Part shown: positions 8,939 to 16,387 of the stretch, one piece after another
Layout: every line of letters begins with the position of its first letter
Numbering within the stretch: the stretch's first letter is position 1
Source of the DNA: Nocardia carnea
GTDB lineage: Bacteria > Actinomycetota > Actinomycetes > Mycobacteriales > Mycobacteriaceae
NCBI RefSeq assembly: GCF_029868325.1
Contig: NZ_JARWNW010000290.1
Location: 1 to 64,000 of the forward strand
Direction: 5' to 3'
Length of the DNA stretch: 64,000 bases
Translations under genes and position numbers: made by a program
The notes under the pieces: model-generated
Database searches by the model: none
What the model saw: the letters and a program-made list of their open reading frames with translations, nothing else
Told to the model about the DNA's origin: nothing

Positions 8939-9322
8939 TCAACCTGTGGAGTCGATGATGAACTCCCGCCCGAGCTCCAGCAGAACCCGGTCGGCGGTGA
9001 GCAGCTGCAAATTCTCGCACCACGCCTGGGCGGTGATCAGCCGATCGAACGGGTCGTGCCTTGTCAATTCCGGGAAAGCCCGCAACTGCTCGGCATGCTG
9101 TCCGGTCACGTCCAGAATGCTCAGCCCTTGATCACCGATGATCTCGGTGAAGTTCGCCGGGATCTTCAACTTCCCCAGCATGCATTTGATCGTCAACTCC
9201 CAGACTGTCGCCGCCGACACATAGACTTCCGGCGCCGACGTGATCATGCGCCGGGCGCCGGATCCGAGACGTGGATTGTCGTCGAGTAGCCACAGAGTGG
9301 TCTGACTATCCAGCAGCAGCAT
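8939..9322 (-). CDS. PIN-domain toxin, VapC type
   Basis: A 127-residue PIN-domain ribonuclease. The acidic metal-binding residues can be placed at D5 (LLLDS), E42 (TVWELTIK), D93 (PFDRLITAQA) and D111 (LLTADRVL). The HDPFDRLITAQA segment is typical of this VapC subgroup. VapC toxins cleave specific tRNA or rRNA sites. The start overlaps the end of the upstream antitoxin gene by 17 bp, the classic toxin-antitoxin arrangement. Confidence 0.9.
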   Translation of the reverse strand: MLLLDSQTTLWLLDDNPRLGSGARRMITSAPEVYVSAATVWELTIKCMLGKLKIPANFTEIIGDQGLSILDVTGQHAEQLRAFPELTRHDPFDRLITAQAWCENLQLLTADRVLLELGREFIIDSTG

Positions 9323-9554
9323 CCGAGTCTTCCCCGTAGAACATCTGCTGGATATCAGGATCTACCTCGAAGGCGCTGTCGTCGTACTCGATCTGTCCCC
9401 GCAAGCCGCCGAAAGTCACCGGGGCCGCACGGTGTGGAACGAGGTCGGCGATCGGCTGGCCGGCCTTCGAAATCACTATCCGTTCACCACGCGACACCCG
9501 CTCCAGCAACCTGGATAGGTGCGTCTTGGCCTCATGGATGTTCACGGCTGTCAT
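9306..9554 (-). CDS. Antitoxin, Phd/YefM family
   Basis: An 82-residue antitoxin. The N-terminal DNA-binding domain reads VNIHEAKTHLSRLLERVSRGERIVISKAGQPIADLVPH, matching the Phd/YefM fold; the acidic C-terminal tail would wrap the VapC toxin encoded by the overlapping downstream gene. It should repress its own promoter through operator sequences in the 88-bp gap before the XRE gene. Confidence 0.9.
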   Translation of the reverse strand: MTAVNIHEAKTHLSRLLERVSRGERIVISKAGQPIADLVPHRAAPVTFGGLRGQIEYDDSAFEVDPDIQQMFYGEDSDAAAG

Positions 9555-9578
9555 ACAGCAAGGGTAATGGCCCAGACT

Positions 9579-9595
9579 TAGTTTAGTCTAGTTTA
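9579..9595. promoter_or_regulatory. Direct repeat TAGTTTA in the divergent TA/XRE promoter
   Basis: TAGTTTAGTCTAGTTTA contains two TAGTTTA units starting ten bases apart, one helical turn. It is a strikingly AT-rich island between the divergent antitoxin (start 9554) and XRE gene (start 9643). A dimeric Phd or XRE protein could bind it. Confidence 0.4.
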
Positions 9596-9642
9596 CTCGC
9601 CGTCCGGACCGGTCGGCGACTGCACGAAAGGGACGACAAACG

Positions 9643-9972
9643 ATGAATCACGGACGCGGCTGGCGTGAGGTCAAGGCAGAGGCCCGCCGCCTTCAGCCGG
9701 AGATGGACAACCCAGAGGTCCGGGCCGCAGCCTCCGCTCGACTCGATGCCTACGTCGCAGGCCATCACCTGAAGGAACTGCGCAAGTCGGTGGGAAAATC
9801 CCAGGCCGAAGTTGCTGCCGCGATCGGAGTCTCGCAGTCTCGGGTGTCGCAGATCGAAAACGGTGACCTGTCGGCGATGGGGCTGGACACGCTCCGCGGA
9901 TATGCGCGGGCACTGGGCGGCCGTGTCGATATCACCGTAAGCGTGGGGCCACACAGCGTCAAAGTCGGGTAA
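9643..9972 (+). CDS. XRE-family HTH protein, HigA-antitoxin-like
   Basis: A 109-residue protein with an N-terminal helical region (LQPEMDNPEVRAAASARLDAYVAG) and a C-terminal XRE helix-turn-helix (LKELRKSVGKSQAEVAAAIGVSQSRVSQIENGDL). This layout is that of HigA-like antitoxins normally encoded after a RelE/HigB toxin. No toxin gene precedes or follows it here, so it is either an orphan antitoxin or a plain regulator, possibly of the neighbouring VapC locus. A purine-rich ribosome site precedes the ATG. Confidence 0.75.
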   Translation: MNHGRGWREVKAEARRLQPEMDNPEVRAAASARLDAYVAGHHLKELRKSVGKSQAEVAAAIGVSQSRVSQIENGDLSAMGLDTLRGYARALGGRVDITVSVGPHSVKVG

Positions 9973-10029
9973 CTACCGCTGACGCTGAGTCGAGTCATGG
10001 TCAGCTCGCGTTGATCCGCGGCAGGATCT

Positions 10030-10932
10030 TCACCCGCAGGTGGGTCCGGATTTCCTCTGCACGCTGTCCGCCGCCACCAGTGGTGGCCGCACGTCCACCG
10101 GAAACCCCGGGATGCGCTCGGTAAGCGCGGCCTTCACAAACGCAGGATCCGTGAGACCGGAACGCCGACGAAGCGCACGGCAGTCGTCGAAGATCGCCTG
10201 CCACCGGACCGCCTCGTCGTGGTCGCCGGCTCGAAGCGCTTGTGCGATCCGTACCGGCAACTCGGGCACCGGACTACCACCGCCCGAGACGATCCCGAGT
10301 GCACCGTGCTCTGCGATGTGCGCGGCGGCGCCATCGGACCCGACGAACACCGAGAGCCCCGTATCGGCATAGCCCCTGGTGATCCCGCGATCGGTCCCAG
10401 AGTCTTTCACCCCGACCAACATCGGATACTCCGCAGCGAGTATGCCGAGGAGCATCGGCGTGATGAGCGCTTGGGTATGGCGAGGGAAGTTGTACACCAG
10501 CAGCGGCAGCTTCGTTCGCTCGAGCAGGATGCCGAAGTATTGGCGGATACCGGCTTCGGGTGGTTCGGCGAAGTAGTAGGGAGCGATGGCCGCGACCGCG
10601 TCCGCATGGTCGTGCGCGTGGTCGAGCAATTCGATCGCATCGCCGACAGCCGAGGTGCCGATATGGGCGATGAGCTGCCCGCGCCAGTGGGATCGGGTGA
10701 ATTCGAGGACCGACTTCCGCTCGGCGACCGTGAGCGCGGGAAACTCCCCAGTCGTGCCATTCACCAGAATCGTCCGTGCCCCGGACTCGTCCAGGAAGCT
10801 CAGATAGTCGCTCAGCGCGCCCGTATCCAGTCGATCGTCGCTGGTGAAAGGCGTGACGGTGGCGAGCATCGGGTTCAGCTCGACAGCTCGGCCCCACCGT
10901 CCAACACGTTCCCCTTCCGTTCCAACGGCCAT
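10030..10932 (-). CDS. DapA/N-acetylneuraminate-lyase superfamily aldolase, divergent
   Basis: A 300-residue TIM-barrel class I lyase. Typical features are NGTTGEFPAL (carboxylate-binding loop), the tyrosine in VYNFPRHT and the Schiff-base lysine in LVGVKDSG. The family forms or cleaves pyruvate-derived C-C bonds. The conserved YNxPxRTG of true dihydrodipicolinate synthase is replaced by YNFPRHTQ, so lysine biosynthesis is unlikely; another 2-keto-acid aldolase activity is more probable. The ATG at 10932 has GGAGTGA upstream. No pathway partners are adjacent. Confidence 0.8.
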   Translation of the reverse strand: MAVGTEGERVGRWGRAVELNPMLATVTPFTSDDRLDTGALSDYLSFLDESGARTILVNGTTGEFPALTVAERKSVLEFTRSHWRGQLIAHIGTSAVGDAIELLDHAHDHADAVAAIAPYYFAEPPEAGIRQYFGILLERTKLPLLVYNFPRHTQALITPMLLGILAAEYPMLVGVKDSGTDRGITRGYADTGLSVFVGSDGAAAHIAEHGALGIVSGGGSPVPELPVRIAQALRAGDHDEAVRWQAIFDDCRALRRRSGLTDPAFVKAALTERIPGFPVDVRPPLVAADSVQRKSGPTCG

Positions 10933-11001
10933 CGGCGTCACTCCTTCACTGCGAAACCGCGGTCGATCGGTTGCGCGGACCTGTCCCCGGACCCGCACCA
11001 C

Positions 11002-11160
11002 CTACGGATTACCGCAGGCGAGCCGACGTCCGAGCACTGGCCGCAGCCAGGTCAGGATCCGGTCGGCCCGGCCGGCCATTGCGTACAACGCTACCGCTGC
11101 ACATTCGTGTCCCGTATCGCAGCCGCCGCATCCCCGGCAGCACCATTCGAGTGGCTGCAT
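11002..11160 (-). CDS. Small cysteine-rich protein
   Basis: A 52-residue product with five cysteines clustered near the N-terminus (WCCRGCGGCDTGHEC), possibly binding a metal. Its ATG shares one base with the stop of the preceding 28-codon gene (TAATG), which suggests translational coupling. It is the last of three overlapping genes read leftwards from 11542. I do not recognise the family. The tight overlaps are the main support. Confidence 0.5.
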   Translation of the reverse strand: MQPLEWCCRGCGGCDTGHECAAVALYAMAGRADRILTWLRPVLGRRLACGNP

Positions 11161-11246
11161 TACCGGCGATTCGCCGGCCAGAACAGCGCCCAGACGATCA
11201 CCGCGACCGGCAGTCCGACCGCCACAACCAGACCGAGTACCGTCAT
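11160..11246 (-). CDS. 28-residue single-span membrane peptide
   Basis: The product MTVLGLVVAVGLPVAVIVWA... is almost entirely one hydrophobic helix ending in a basic ANRR. Its start overlaps the stop of the upstream gene in an ATGA, and its stop overlaps the next start in TAATG. Being squeezed between two translationally coupled genes argues that it is real despite its size. The function is unknown; small membrane peptides may be regulators or toxin-like. Confidence 0.5.
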   Translation of the reverse strand: MTVLGLVVAVGLPVAVIVWALFWPANRR

Positions 11247-11542
11247 CTCGCAACCCCGGCCGCGTACCACCGCGCGAACGACAGCCGGGGTATCACCGTC
11301 TCCACGTCGGCCACATTCATCACCCGGTTCAATTCCATTGCTCCGAGATGGTCCGGCGCGGGCAATATGACCACGTCGACCCCAGAGTTCCGGACCTGGT
11401 CGGCGACGGGGAGCACCGAACGTACATCGGGCCAGATGATTCGGTAGCCCAGTCGGTCGGCCAATCGCCGGACCTGTGCCCGGTCCCACTCGGGCGCGGT
11501 GCTCACGTCGTCATCTACCCATCCGAATGCGGTCGGCCGCAT
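11243..11542 (-). CDS. Small hypothetical protein, resolvase-N-like fold possible
   Basis: A 99-residue protein. The ATG at 11542 is preceded closely by GGGGAG. The pattern FGWVDDD, LADRLGYRI and GVDVVILPAPDHLGAMELNRV faintly recalls the N-terminal domain of serine recombinases, but the catalytic serine motif (RVS) is absent, so recombinase activity is not expected. It heads a three-gene overlapping operon and is divergent from the DUF6879/DUF5753 cassette at 11756-13432, which suggests a joint function or co-regulation. Confidence 0.6.
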   Translation of the reverse strand: MRPTAFGWVDDDVSTAPEWDRAQVRRLADRLGYRIIWPDVRSVLPVADQVRNSGVDVVILPAPDHLGAMELNRVMNVADVETVIPRLSFARWYAAGVAR

Positions 11543-11755
11543 CGTCTCCCCTTCGGTTTCGGCTGGCTTGCACCCGATGCGGAGGACTCGACACCCCGCA
11601 TCGGGGCATGGAAAGCACGCTAAGCGTGGGCAGTTCACAGTCCCCAGAAAAGTGTGCGTGAGTGCGCAACCTATTGCCAGATGAAGCGATCACAGTGAAA
11701 ATCGACCGGGGGATACACACTTCAGTCCACACTCGAATCACGAGAGGGCCGCACC

Positions 11756-12088
11756 ATGAAGGTTCGATTCATCGGCGGTGAATCCGGCGGGGACGGTTCT
11801 CCCCGGCTCTACGTCACCGAAACCGAGCCGCCACGCTATGCGGCACAAGGGTGGCGGACCGACGAACCGGACACGATCGAGATTCCGCACAAATTGCTGT
11901 GGTTCACCGAACCCGGTACCTGCATATCGGGTGTACGCGACACCGGGCACGGAACGTTCCTGCTCTCGGGGGAACCGATCACCGACCCGGAAACATTGGC
12001 CATCATGCAGATTCCAGCGCACGAGACGGCGGTGCTGGTGCCTATCGGTCAGGAGGTGCGCCCGGATGCGCCTGCTGCACGGCGCTGA
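11756..12088 (+). CDS. Small acidic protein of a DUF6879/DUF5753 cassette
   Basis: A 110-residue protein with no family that I recognise; it has no signal peptide or membrane span. The first gene of a three-gene operon, it overlaps the DUF6879 gene by 23 bp. Cassettes of an HTH-DUF5753 protein with one or two small acidic partners are abundant in actinomycetes (the WhiJ/BldB-like family), and this protein sits where such a partner would be. A role as antagonist or cofactor of the HTH protein is inferred from context. Confidence 0.65.
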   Translation: MKVRFIGGESGGDGSPRLYVTETEPPRYAAQGWRTDEPDTIEIPHKLLWFTEPGTCISGVRDTGHGTFLLSGEPITDPETLAIMQIPAHETAVLVPIGQEVRPDAPAARR

Positions 12089-12593
12089 CGAGCTACGGCC
12101 GATATTCGCCGTCGCCGAACGCTCCGCCTTTCACCTCGAAACCCGCGACGACTACGCAAGCGAGTCGGAATCCGAGTCACTCACCGCGTTCCGCGCCGAC
12201 GAGACCATCGACCCTGGCGGGGAATGGTTCTCGGGCTGGACGAACCACGTTGCCGCGACGGTGGCCCGCGGGGTAGCGGTGCGTCGTGCGCGGATTGTCA
12301 CCGAGCCGCACACGCTGTACACCCGTTACCTGCTCGCGTTGAGCCGCCACAACGTCGAAGCCGGGGAGGATATCCGCTATCTGGCGCGGCATGATGCCGA
12401 TCCATCCGACTCTGCCACCGAAGACTTCTGGCTGTTCGATGAGCGGTCGGTGGCGTTCTCACTGCTGGATGCGCGTGGGTTCTGGGTCGGGGCCGCGCTG
12501 ACCGACGAACCCGTGATCGTCGCGCACGCGGTCGCGGTACGTGATCGAGTGTGGGCCGCGGCGACCCCCTTCGAGGAGTACCGCGGGCAGTGA
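12066..12593 (+). CDS. DUF6879-family protein
   Basis: A 175-residue protein with the DUF6879 pattern: an N-terminal ESAFHLETRDDY-like stretch, the central AVRRARIVTEPHTLYTRYLLAL and C-terminal DFWLFDERSVAFSLLDARGFWVG. The ATG at 12066 follows AGGAGGTG, and its end overlaps the GTG of the HTH-DUF5753 gene (GTGA). Members usually accompany DUF5753 regulators. The molecular role is not established. Confidence 0.8.
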   Translation: MRLLHGADELRPIFAVAERSAFHLETRDDYASESESESLTAFRADETIDPGGEWFSGWTNHVAATVARGVAVRRARIVTEPHTLYTRYLLALSRHNVEAGEDIRYLARHDADPSDSATEDFWLFDERSVAFSLLDARGFWVGAALTDEPVIVAHAVAVRDRVWAAATPFEEYRGQ

Positions 12594-13432
12594 ACGGGGC
12601 AGCACGGGCGAAAGCGGCTCTCGGTGCCCGGCTCCGGGAGCTGCGCAGAGATGCCGGGCTCGACGGGCGGCAGCTTTCCACGGCCGCCGGCTGGCACTGG
12701 TCCAAGACATCCCGCATCGAACACGGCAAGCAGATGCCGAGCGAATCCGATCTGGCAGTGTGGTGCCGGGTCTGTGGCGCGACCCTCGCGCTCCCCGATC
12801 TGGTCGCAACGCTGCGCAACGTCCGGGCACAGTGGGCCGAGTGGCGGCGGATCACCGCGACCGGCCACACCCGCCGCCAGCAGCGCGGACAAGAACTCGA
12901 AGCCGAGACCCGGCAACTTCGCATCTATAACCCCACCATCGTGCCCGGCCTACTCCAGTCCGAGCCATACGCCCGCGCGGTGCTCGCCCAGTGCATAGGC
13001 TTCCTAGGTACCGTCGATGACCTGGACACCGCCGTCGAGGCGCGAATGGCTCGCCAGGACATTCTGCGCAGTGGCGCCACAAGAGTGGTGGTTCTGGTTC
13101 ACGAGGCAGCACTGCACACCACTCTCGGCAACGACGAGGTGACCGCCGGGCAACTGCGGCATCTGTTCAAGGTGGCGTTCGGGAATCCCCGCCTCTGTTT
13201 CGGTGTGATCCCGCTGCGCGCTGGGTTCGTCTACCTCTCCGGCAGTTTTCATCTGTTCGATCGCCGACAAGCGCTCATCGAAACTGCAAGCGCCGAACTC
13301 ACGATTACTGCGCCGAGTGAGCTGGAGCTGTACGAACGGCTGTGGAGCGGGCTGCACGGCCACGCCGTCTACGGCGACGCCGCCCGCGCGTTGATCAACT
13401 CGGCGATGGAGTCGCGCGAGAGCAGCACGTGA
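12590..13432 (+). CDS. XRE helix-turn-helix regulator with DUF5753
   Basis: A 280-residue regulator. An N-terminal XRE domain (ARLRELRRDAGLDGRQLSTAAGWHWSKTSRIEHGKQMPS) is followed by DUF5753 (ETRQLRIYNPTIVPGLLQSEPYARAVL onwards), the architecture of WhiJ-like developmental regulators. The GTG start overlaps the stop of the DUF6879 gene, and GAGGAG precedes it. It probably binds the divergent promoter between 11542 and 11756 and is modulated by its small partners; this is inference from related loci. Confidence 0.88.
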   Translation: MNGAARAKAALGARLRELRRDAGLDGRQLSTAAGWHWSKTSRIEHGKQMPSESDLAVWCRVCGATLALPDLVATLRNVRAQWAEWRRITATGHTRRQQRGQELEAETRQLRIYNPTIVPGLLQSEPYARAVLAQCIGFLGTVDDLDTAVEARMARQDILRSGATRVVVLVHEAALHTTLGNDEVTAGQLRHLFKVAFGNPRLCFGVIPLRAGFVYLSGSFHLFDRRQALIETASAELTITAPSELELYERLWSGLHGHAVYGDAARALINSAMESRESST

Positions 13433-13464
13433 TCAACGCACCAAAGCCAGAGTGTCCGGGGAAA

Positions 13465-13483
13465 TCAGCGGCCAGCCCGCTGA
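13465..13483. terminator. Hairpin between convergent genes
   Basis: TCAGCGGCCAGCCCGCTGA forms a 7-bp stem with a 5-nt loop midway between the convergent HTH-DUF5753 gene (ends 13432) and the symporter gene (ends 13515). A modest bidirectional terminator is plausible. Confidence 0.4.
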
Positions 13484-13514
13484 GAAGCGGCCCGATCGAC
13501 GGTTCCCGGGCAGC

Positions 13515-15059
13515 TCATACCTTGGTCGGCGCCTTCTCCTTGTCGCTCAACGGTTCGTAGGTCTCCCAGAATGTGGCGCCGGCGATCCCCAGCGCCCTCG
13601 GATCGAATACCGGGTCCACCCCGGCCCGCTGCTGTTTCTCGTAGTCCCGCAAGGCCTTGTACGCCGGCTGCTGCAAAATCAGAATGCCCACGATATTGAG
13701 CCAGGCCATCAACCCGACCCCGATATCGCCCAGCGCCCAGGCTTCCGCCGCGGTCGATACGCAGCCGACCACCACCGAGGCCAGGATCAGGGCCTGCAAT
13801 ACGACCGTCGCCACCGAACCGGCCGACCAGCGCAGGAACGGAACCATCGCGGTGCCGTACTTGTTCAGCAGGAATCGGAGATTGGTTTCCGCGATGTAGT
13901 AGTAGGCGATGATCGTGGTCAGGCAGAAGAACGCCAGTGAGAGGGCGACGAAGGTGGAGCCGGCGCCGCTCCAGAGTGTGTCGAAGCCGTGCTGGACGAA
14001 GCTGGGGCCGACGACGACGTCCGAGGGCAGGACACCGCCGTCGGCGATAACGGCTCCGTCGGCGGTCTCGCCTTCGAACACGCGGTAGGCGCCGGTGGAC
14101 AGGATCAGGAAACCCGTTGCGCTACAGACGAACAGCGTGTCGAAGTAGACGGCGAACGCCTGGACGAAGCCTTGTTTGGCGGGGTGGGATACCTCGGCGG
14201 CAGCTGCGGCGTGGGGTCCGTTGCCTTGCCCCGCCTCGTTGGAGTAGATACCGCGTTTGACGCCCCACATCACCGCCGCACCGATGATCGCGCCGAAGGC
14301 TGCGTCCGCACCGAAGGCGCTCGCGAAGATCGTGGAGATCACCGAGGGGATCTCGGAGGCGTTGACCACGACGATGATCAGGGCGACCAACATGTAGCAG
14401 ACGGCCATGAACGGCACCACCACCGACGCGAAGGCCGCGATCCGTTTGACGCCGCCGATGATGATCACCCCCAGCACCGCCGCCGTACCGATCGCTACGA
14501 CCCAATCCGATAGCCCCCACGCCAGCTGCATCGCCGACGCCATGGAGTTGGACTGCACGCTGGGCAGCAGGACACCGGTGGACAGCACGGTGACCGCCGC
14601 GAAGACGAACCCGTAGACCCGGAACGCAGGGGCGGCTTTGGTATGTGCCATCGCCTTGCTCAGGTAGTACGCGGGTCCACCGCGGTATTCGCCGGTGAGC
14701 GGGTCACGGGTTTTGTAGATCTGGCCGAGGGTGCATTCCACGAACGAGGTCGATGCGCCGAGGAAGGCCATTGCCCACATCCAGAACATCGCACCGGGAC
14801 CGCCGAACGCGATCGCGGTCGCGACACCGGCGATATTTCCGGTGCCGATCCGCCCGGACAGCGATATCGCCAACGCTTGGAACGACGAAACCCCCGCCGA
14901 TGATCTCTGTCCCTTCATCATCAACCGGATCATCTCGGGTACCTGGCGTAACTGCAGGAAGCGCGACCGCACCGAGAAATAGATGCCGGCCGCCAAGCAC
15001 AGATAGACGAGTGCGTCGCTCCATACGTAACCGTTGACGGTATCGAGGAAATCACCCAA
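13515..15059 (-). CDS. Sodium:alanine/glycine symporter, AGCS family
   Basis: A 514-residue multi-span membrane transporter. Family hallmarks include GRIGTGNIAGVATAI, the GGPGAMFWMW segment, the TRDPLTGEYRGGPAYYL loop and GVKRGIYSNEAGQGNGPHAAA, all diagnostic of AgcS/DagA/AlsT proteins that couple D- or L-alanine or glycine uptake to Na+. A TTG start at 15059 is chosen because AAGGAG lies eight bases upstream and the family N-terminus (FLDTVNGYVW) begins at once. The gene is divergent from the beta-propeller protein gene. Confidence 0.92.
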   Translation of the reverse strand: MGDFLDTVNGYVWSDALVYLCLAAGIYFSVRSRFLQLRQVPEMIRLMMKGQRSSAGVSSFQALAISLSGRIGTGNIAGVATAIAFGGPGAMFWMWAMAFLGASTSFVECTLGQIYKTRDPLTGEYRGGPAYYLSKAMAHTKAAPAFRVYGFVFAAVTVLSTGVLLPSVQSNSMASAMQLAWGLSDWVVAIGTAAVLGVIIIGGVKRIAAFASVVVPFMAVCYMLVALIIVVVNASEIPSVISTIFASAFGADAAFGAIIGAAVMWGVKRGIYSNEAGQGNGPHAAAAAEVSHPAKQGFVQAFAVYFDTLFVCSATGFLILSTGAYRVFEGETADGAVIADGGVLPSDVVVGPSFVQHGFDTLWSGAGSTFVALSLAFFCLTTIIAYYYIAETNLRFLLNKYGTAMVPFLRWSAGSVATVVLQALILASVVVGCVSTAAEAWALGDIGVGLMAWLNIVGILILQQPAYKALRDYEKQQRAGVDPVFDPRALGIAGATFWETYEPLSDKEKAPTKV

Positions 15060-15182
15060 AACGGATACTCCTTGCGAATCTACGTTAACAATTTGTCTCG
15101 ATTCGCATGCTCGCACAGATGGCCGCCGACCGTGTATCCGTTCGATGACACCGGTGTAAGAAACAGCTGGCAGGATGGGTGT

Positions 15183-16295
15183 GTGCAGCAACCGAACGGG
15201 GACGAGACTGTGGAATCGGCCGGTTGGTCACTGGTGGAAACCCGCAAGCTGTTCGATATGCTCGACAGCCCGCGGCCCGGGCACGGACTGCTGGGGGTGA
15301 GCGACCCGGATATCCATCATCTCGACGGCAGATGGTGCATGTTCGTGGGCGCGATGAACAGCCGGTTCCGGGTCCGGCTGTACGAAGCACGGCTTCCCGA
15401 GGGGGCCGATATCACCGATGACCGTTGGCAATTCGTGACCGACGACGACGATCATGCGGTCGCGCTGGGCGCACCGGAACACGGCGCGTGGGACAGCCCG
15501 GGGATGCATTCCCCCACCTATGTGCGCGGCCCGGCGAACGACCGCACCGTGGAGCGGATCTACTACGCCGGACAGCTCAGCCGCGCCATGAGCGGAAAGC
15601 GGAGCCGGTACGCGATCGGCTACCTGGAGCGAAGCCCCGGTGGACAGTGGGTACGGCACTCGGAACCGGTTTTGTACGGGGACGATACGCGGCCCAGCGC
15701 CATGGAACCGTACGTGCTGTGGGCCGGCGGGCAGTGGCGGATGTGGTATCTGGCGTGCGTCGGTGAGGTCGGCCGCGGGGAACTGCCGGACTACGAGATG
15801 CGGTACACCACAAGCGAGGACGGGCAGACCTGGACGACACCGGAAAGGTTCGCCACTACGGTCGAGGGTTTCTTCAACAATACGGTCATCGTCGGCGATG
15901 CCGGTTCCCGCATGATCGCGGCCCGCGGAACCAACCTCCACGGCACGGACCCGTTCCCGAGCCAAGGCCTCTGGCTGGCCGACACCACGGGGGTCCCCGG
16001 CGACCGCGCTTCCTGGCAACCCTTCGAACGACTCCTCGACACCGACACCGCCGCAGAGCCCTGGTACGCGGCCGGAATCTGCGGCCCCGCCTGTGTTCTC
16101 GACGGCGACGACACCATGCACATCTTCGCCACCGGTACCCACTCCCCCATTTCCTGGTACCGCGCGATCTTCCAGCAGCTCCGCCGCCGACGCCCAGTTG
16201 TGCCCGCCCCGTTCTACCTCGCCACCGCCCGTTTCACCTTCCGCCGCTCCCGGGGAAGTTCTGCGGGTTCCCGCTCCCGAGGGCTTCCTCGATAA
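15183..16295 (+). CDS. Beta-propeller protein, glycosidase-like (GH32/43/68 fold)
   Basis: A 370-residue protein with repeated blade-like motifs: GVSDPDIHHLDGRWCMFVGAM, GAWDSPGMHSPTYV, MEPYVLWAGGQWRMWYLAC and GICGPACVLDGDDTMHIFATG. The Asp-containing first motif and the 'EPYVLW..GQWRMWY' second motif recall five-bladed propeller glycosidases such as arabinanases and fructosidases. No signal peptide is visible, so it may act in the cytosol. The GTG at 15183 is tentative; a second GTG at 15210 is possible. The substrate is unknown. Confidence 0.6.
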   Translation: MQQPNGDETVESAGWSLVETRKLFDMLDSPRPGHGLLGVSDPDIHHLDGRWCMFVGAMNSRFRVRLYEARLPEGADITDDRWQFVTDDDDHAVALGAPEHGAWDSPGMHSPTYVRGPANDRTVERIYYAGQLSRAMSGKRSRYAIGYLERSPGGQWVRHSEPVLYGDDTRPSAMEPYVLWAGGQWRMWYLACVGEVGRGELPDYEMRYTTSEDGQTWTTPERFATTVEGFFNNTVIVGDAGSRMIAARGTNLHGTDPFPSQGLWLADTTGVPGDRASWQPFERLLDTDTAAEPWYAAGICGPACVLDGDDTMHIFATGTHSPISWYRAIFQQLRRRRPVVPAPFYLATARFTFRRSRGSSAGSRSRGLPR

Positions 16296-16335
16296 CCGGC
16301 ACGCAACCGCTACTTTCTTGCCGCCCATGACACAG

Positions 16336-16373
16336 CGCAGCGGCCGGACCTTCGGGAAGGCCCGGCCGCTGCG
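16336..16373. terminator. Bidirectional terminator after catalase and propeller genes
   Basis: A perfect 12-bp inverted repeat (CGCAGCGGCCGG at 16336-16347 and its complement at 16362-16373) encloses a further CCTT/AAGG stem. It lies between the convergent genes ending at 16295 and 16388 and could stop transcription from both sides. Confidence 0.75.
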
Positions 16374-16387
16374 TTCGGTCGGCTACA

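Noticed and set aside
10030..10932. Annotation as dihydrodipicolinate synthase (dapA)
   Set aside because: The conserved YNxPxRTG motif is altered and no lysine-pathway genes are nearby.
11243..11542. Serine-recombinase assignment for the small protein
   Set aside because: The general pattern is only vaguely similar and the catalytic serine motif is absent; no attachment sites or mobile-element ends were seen.
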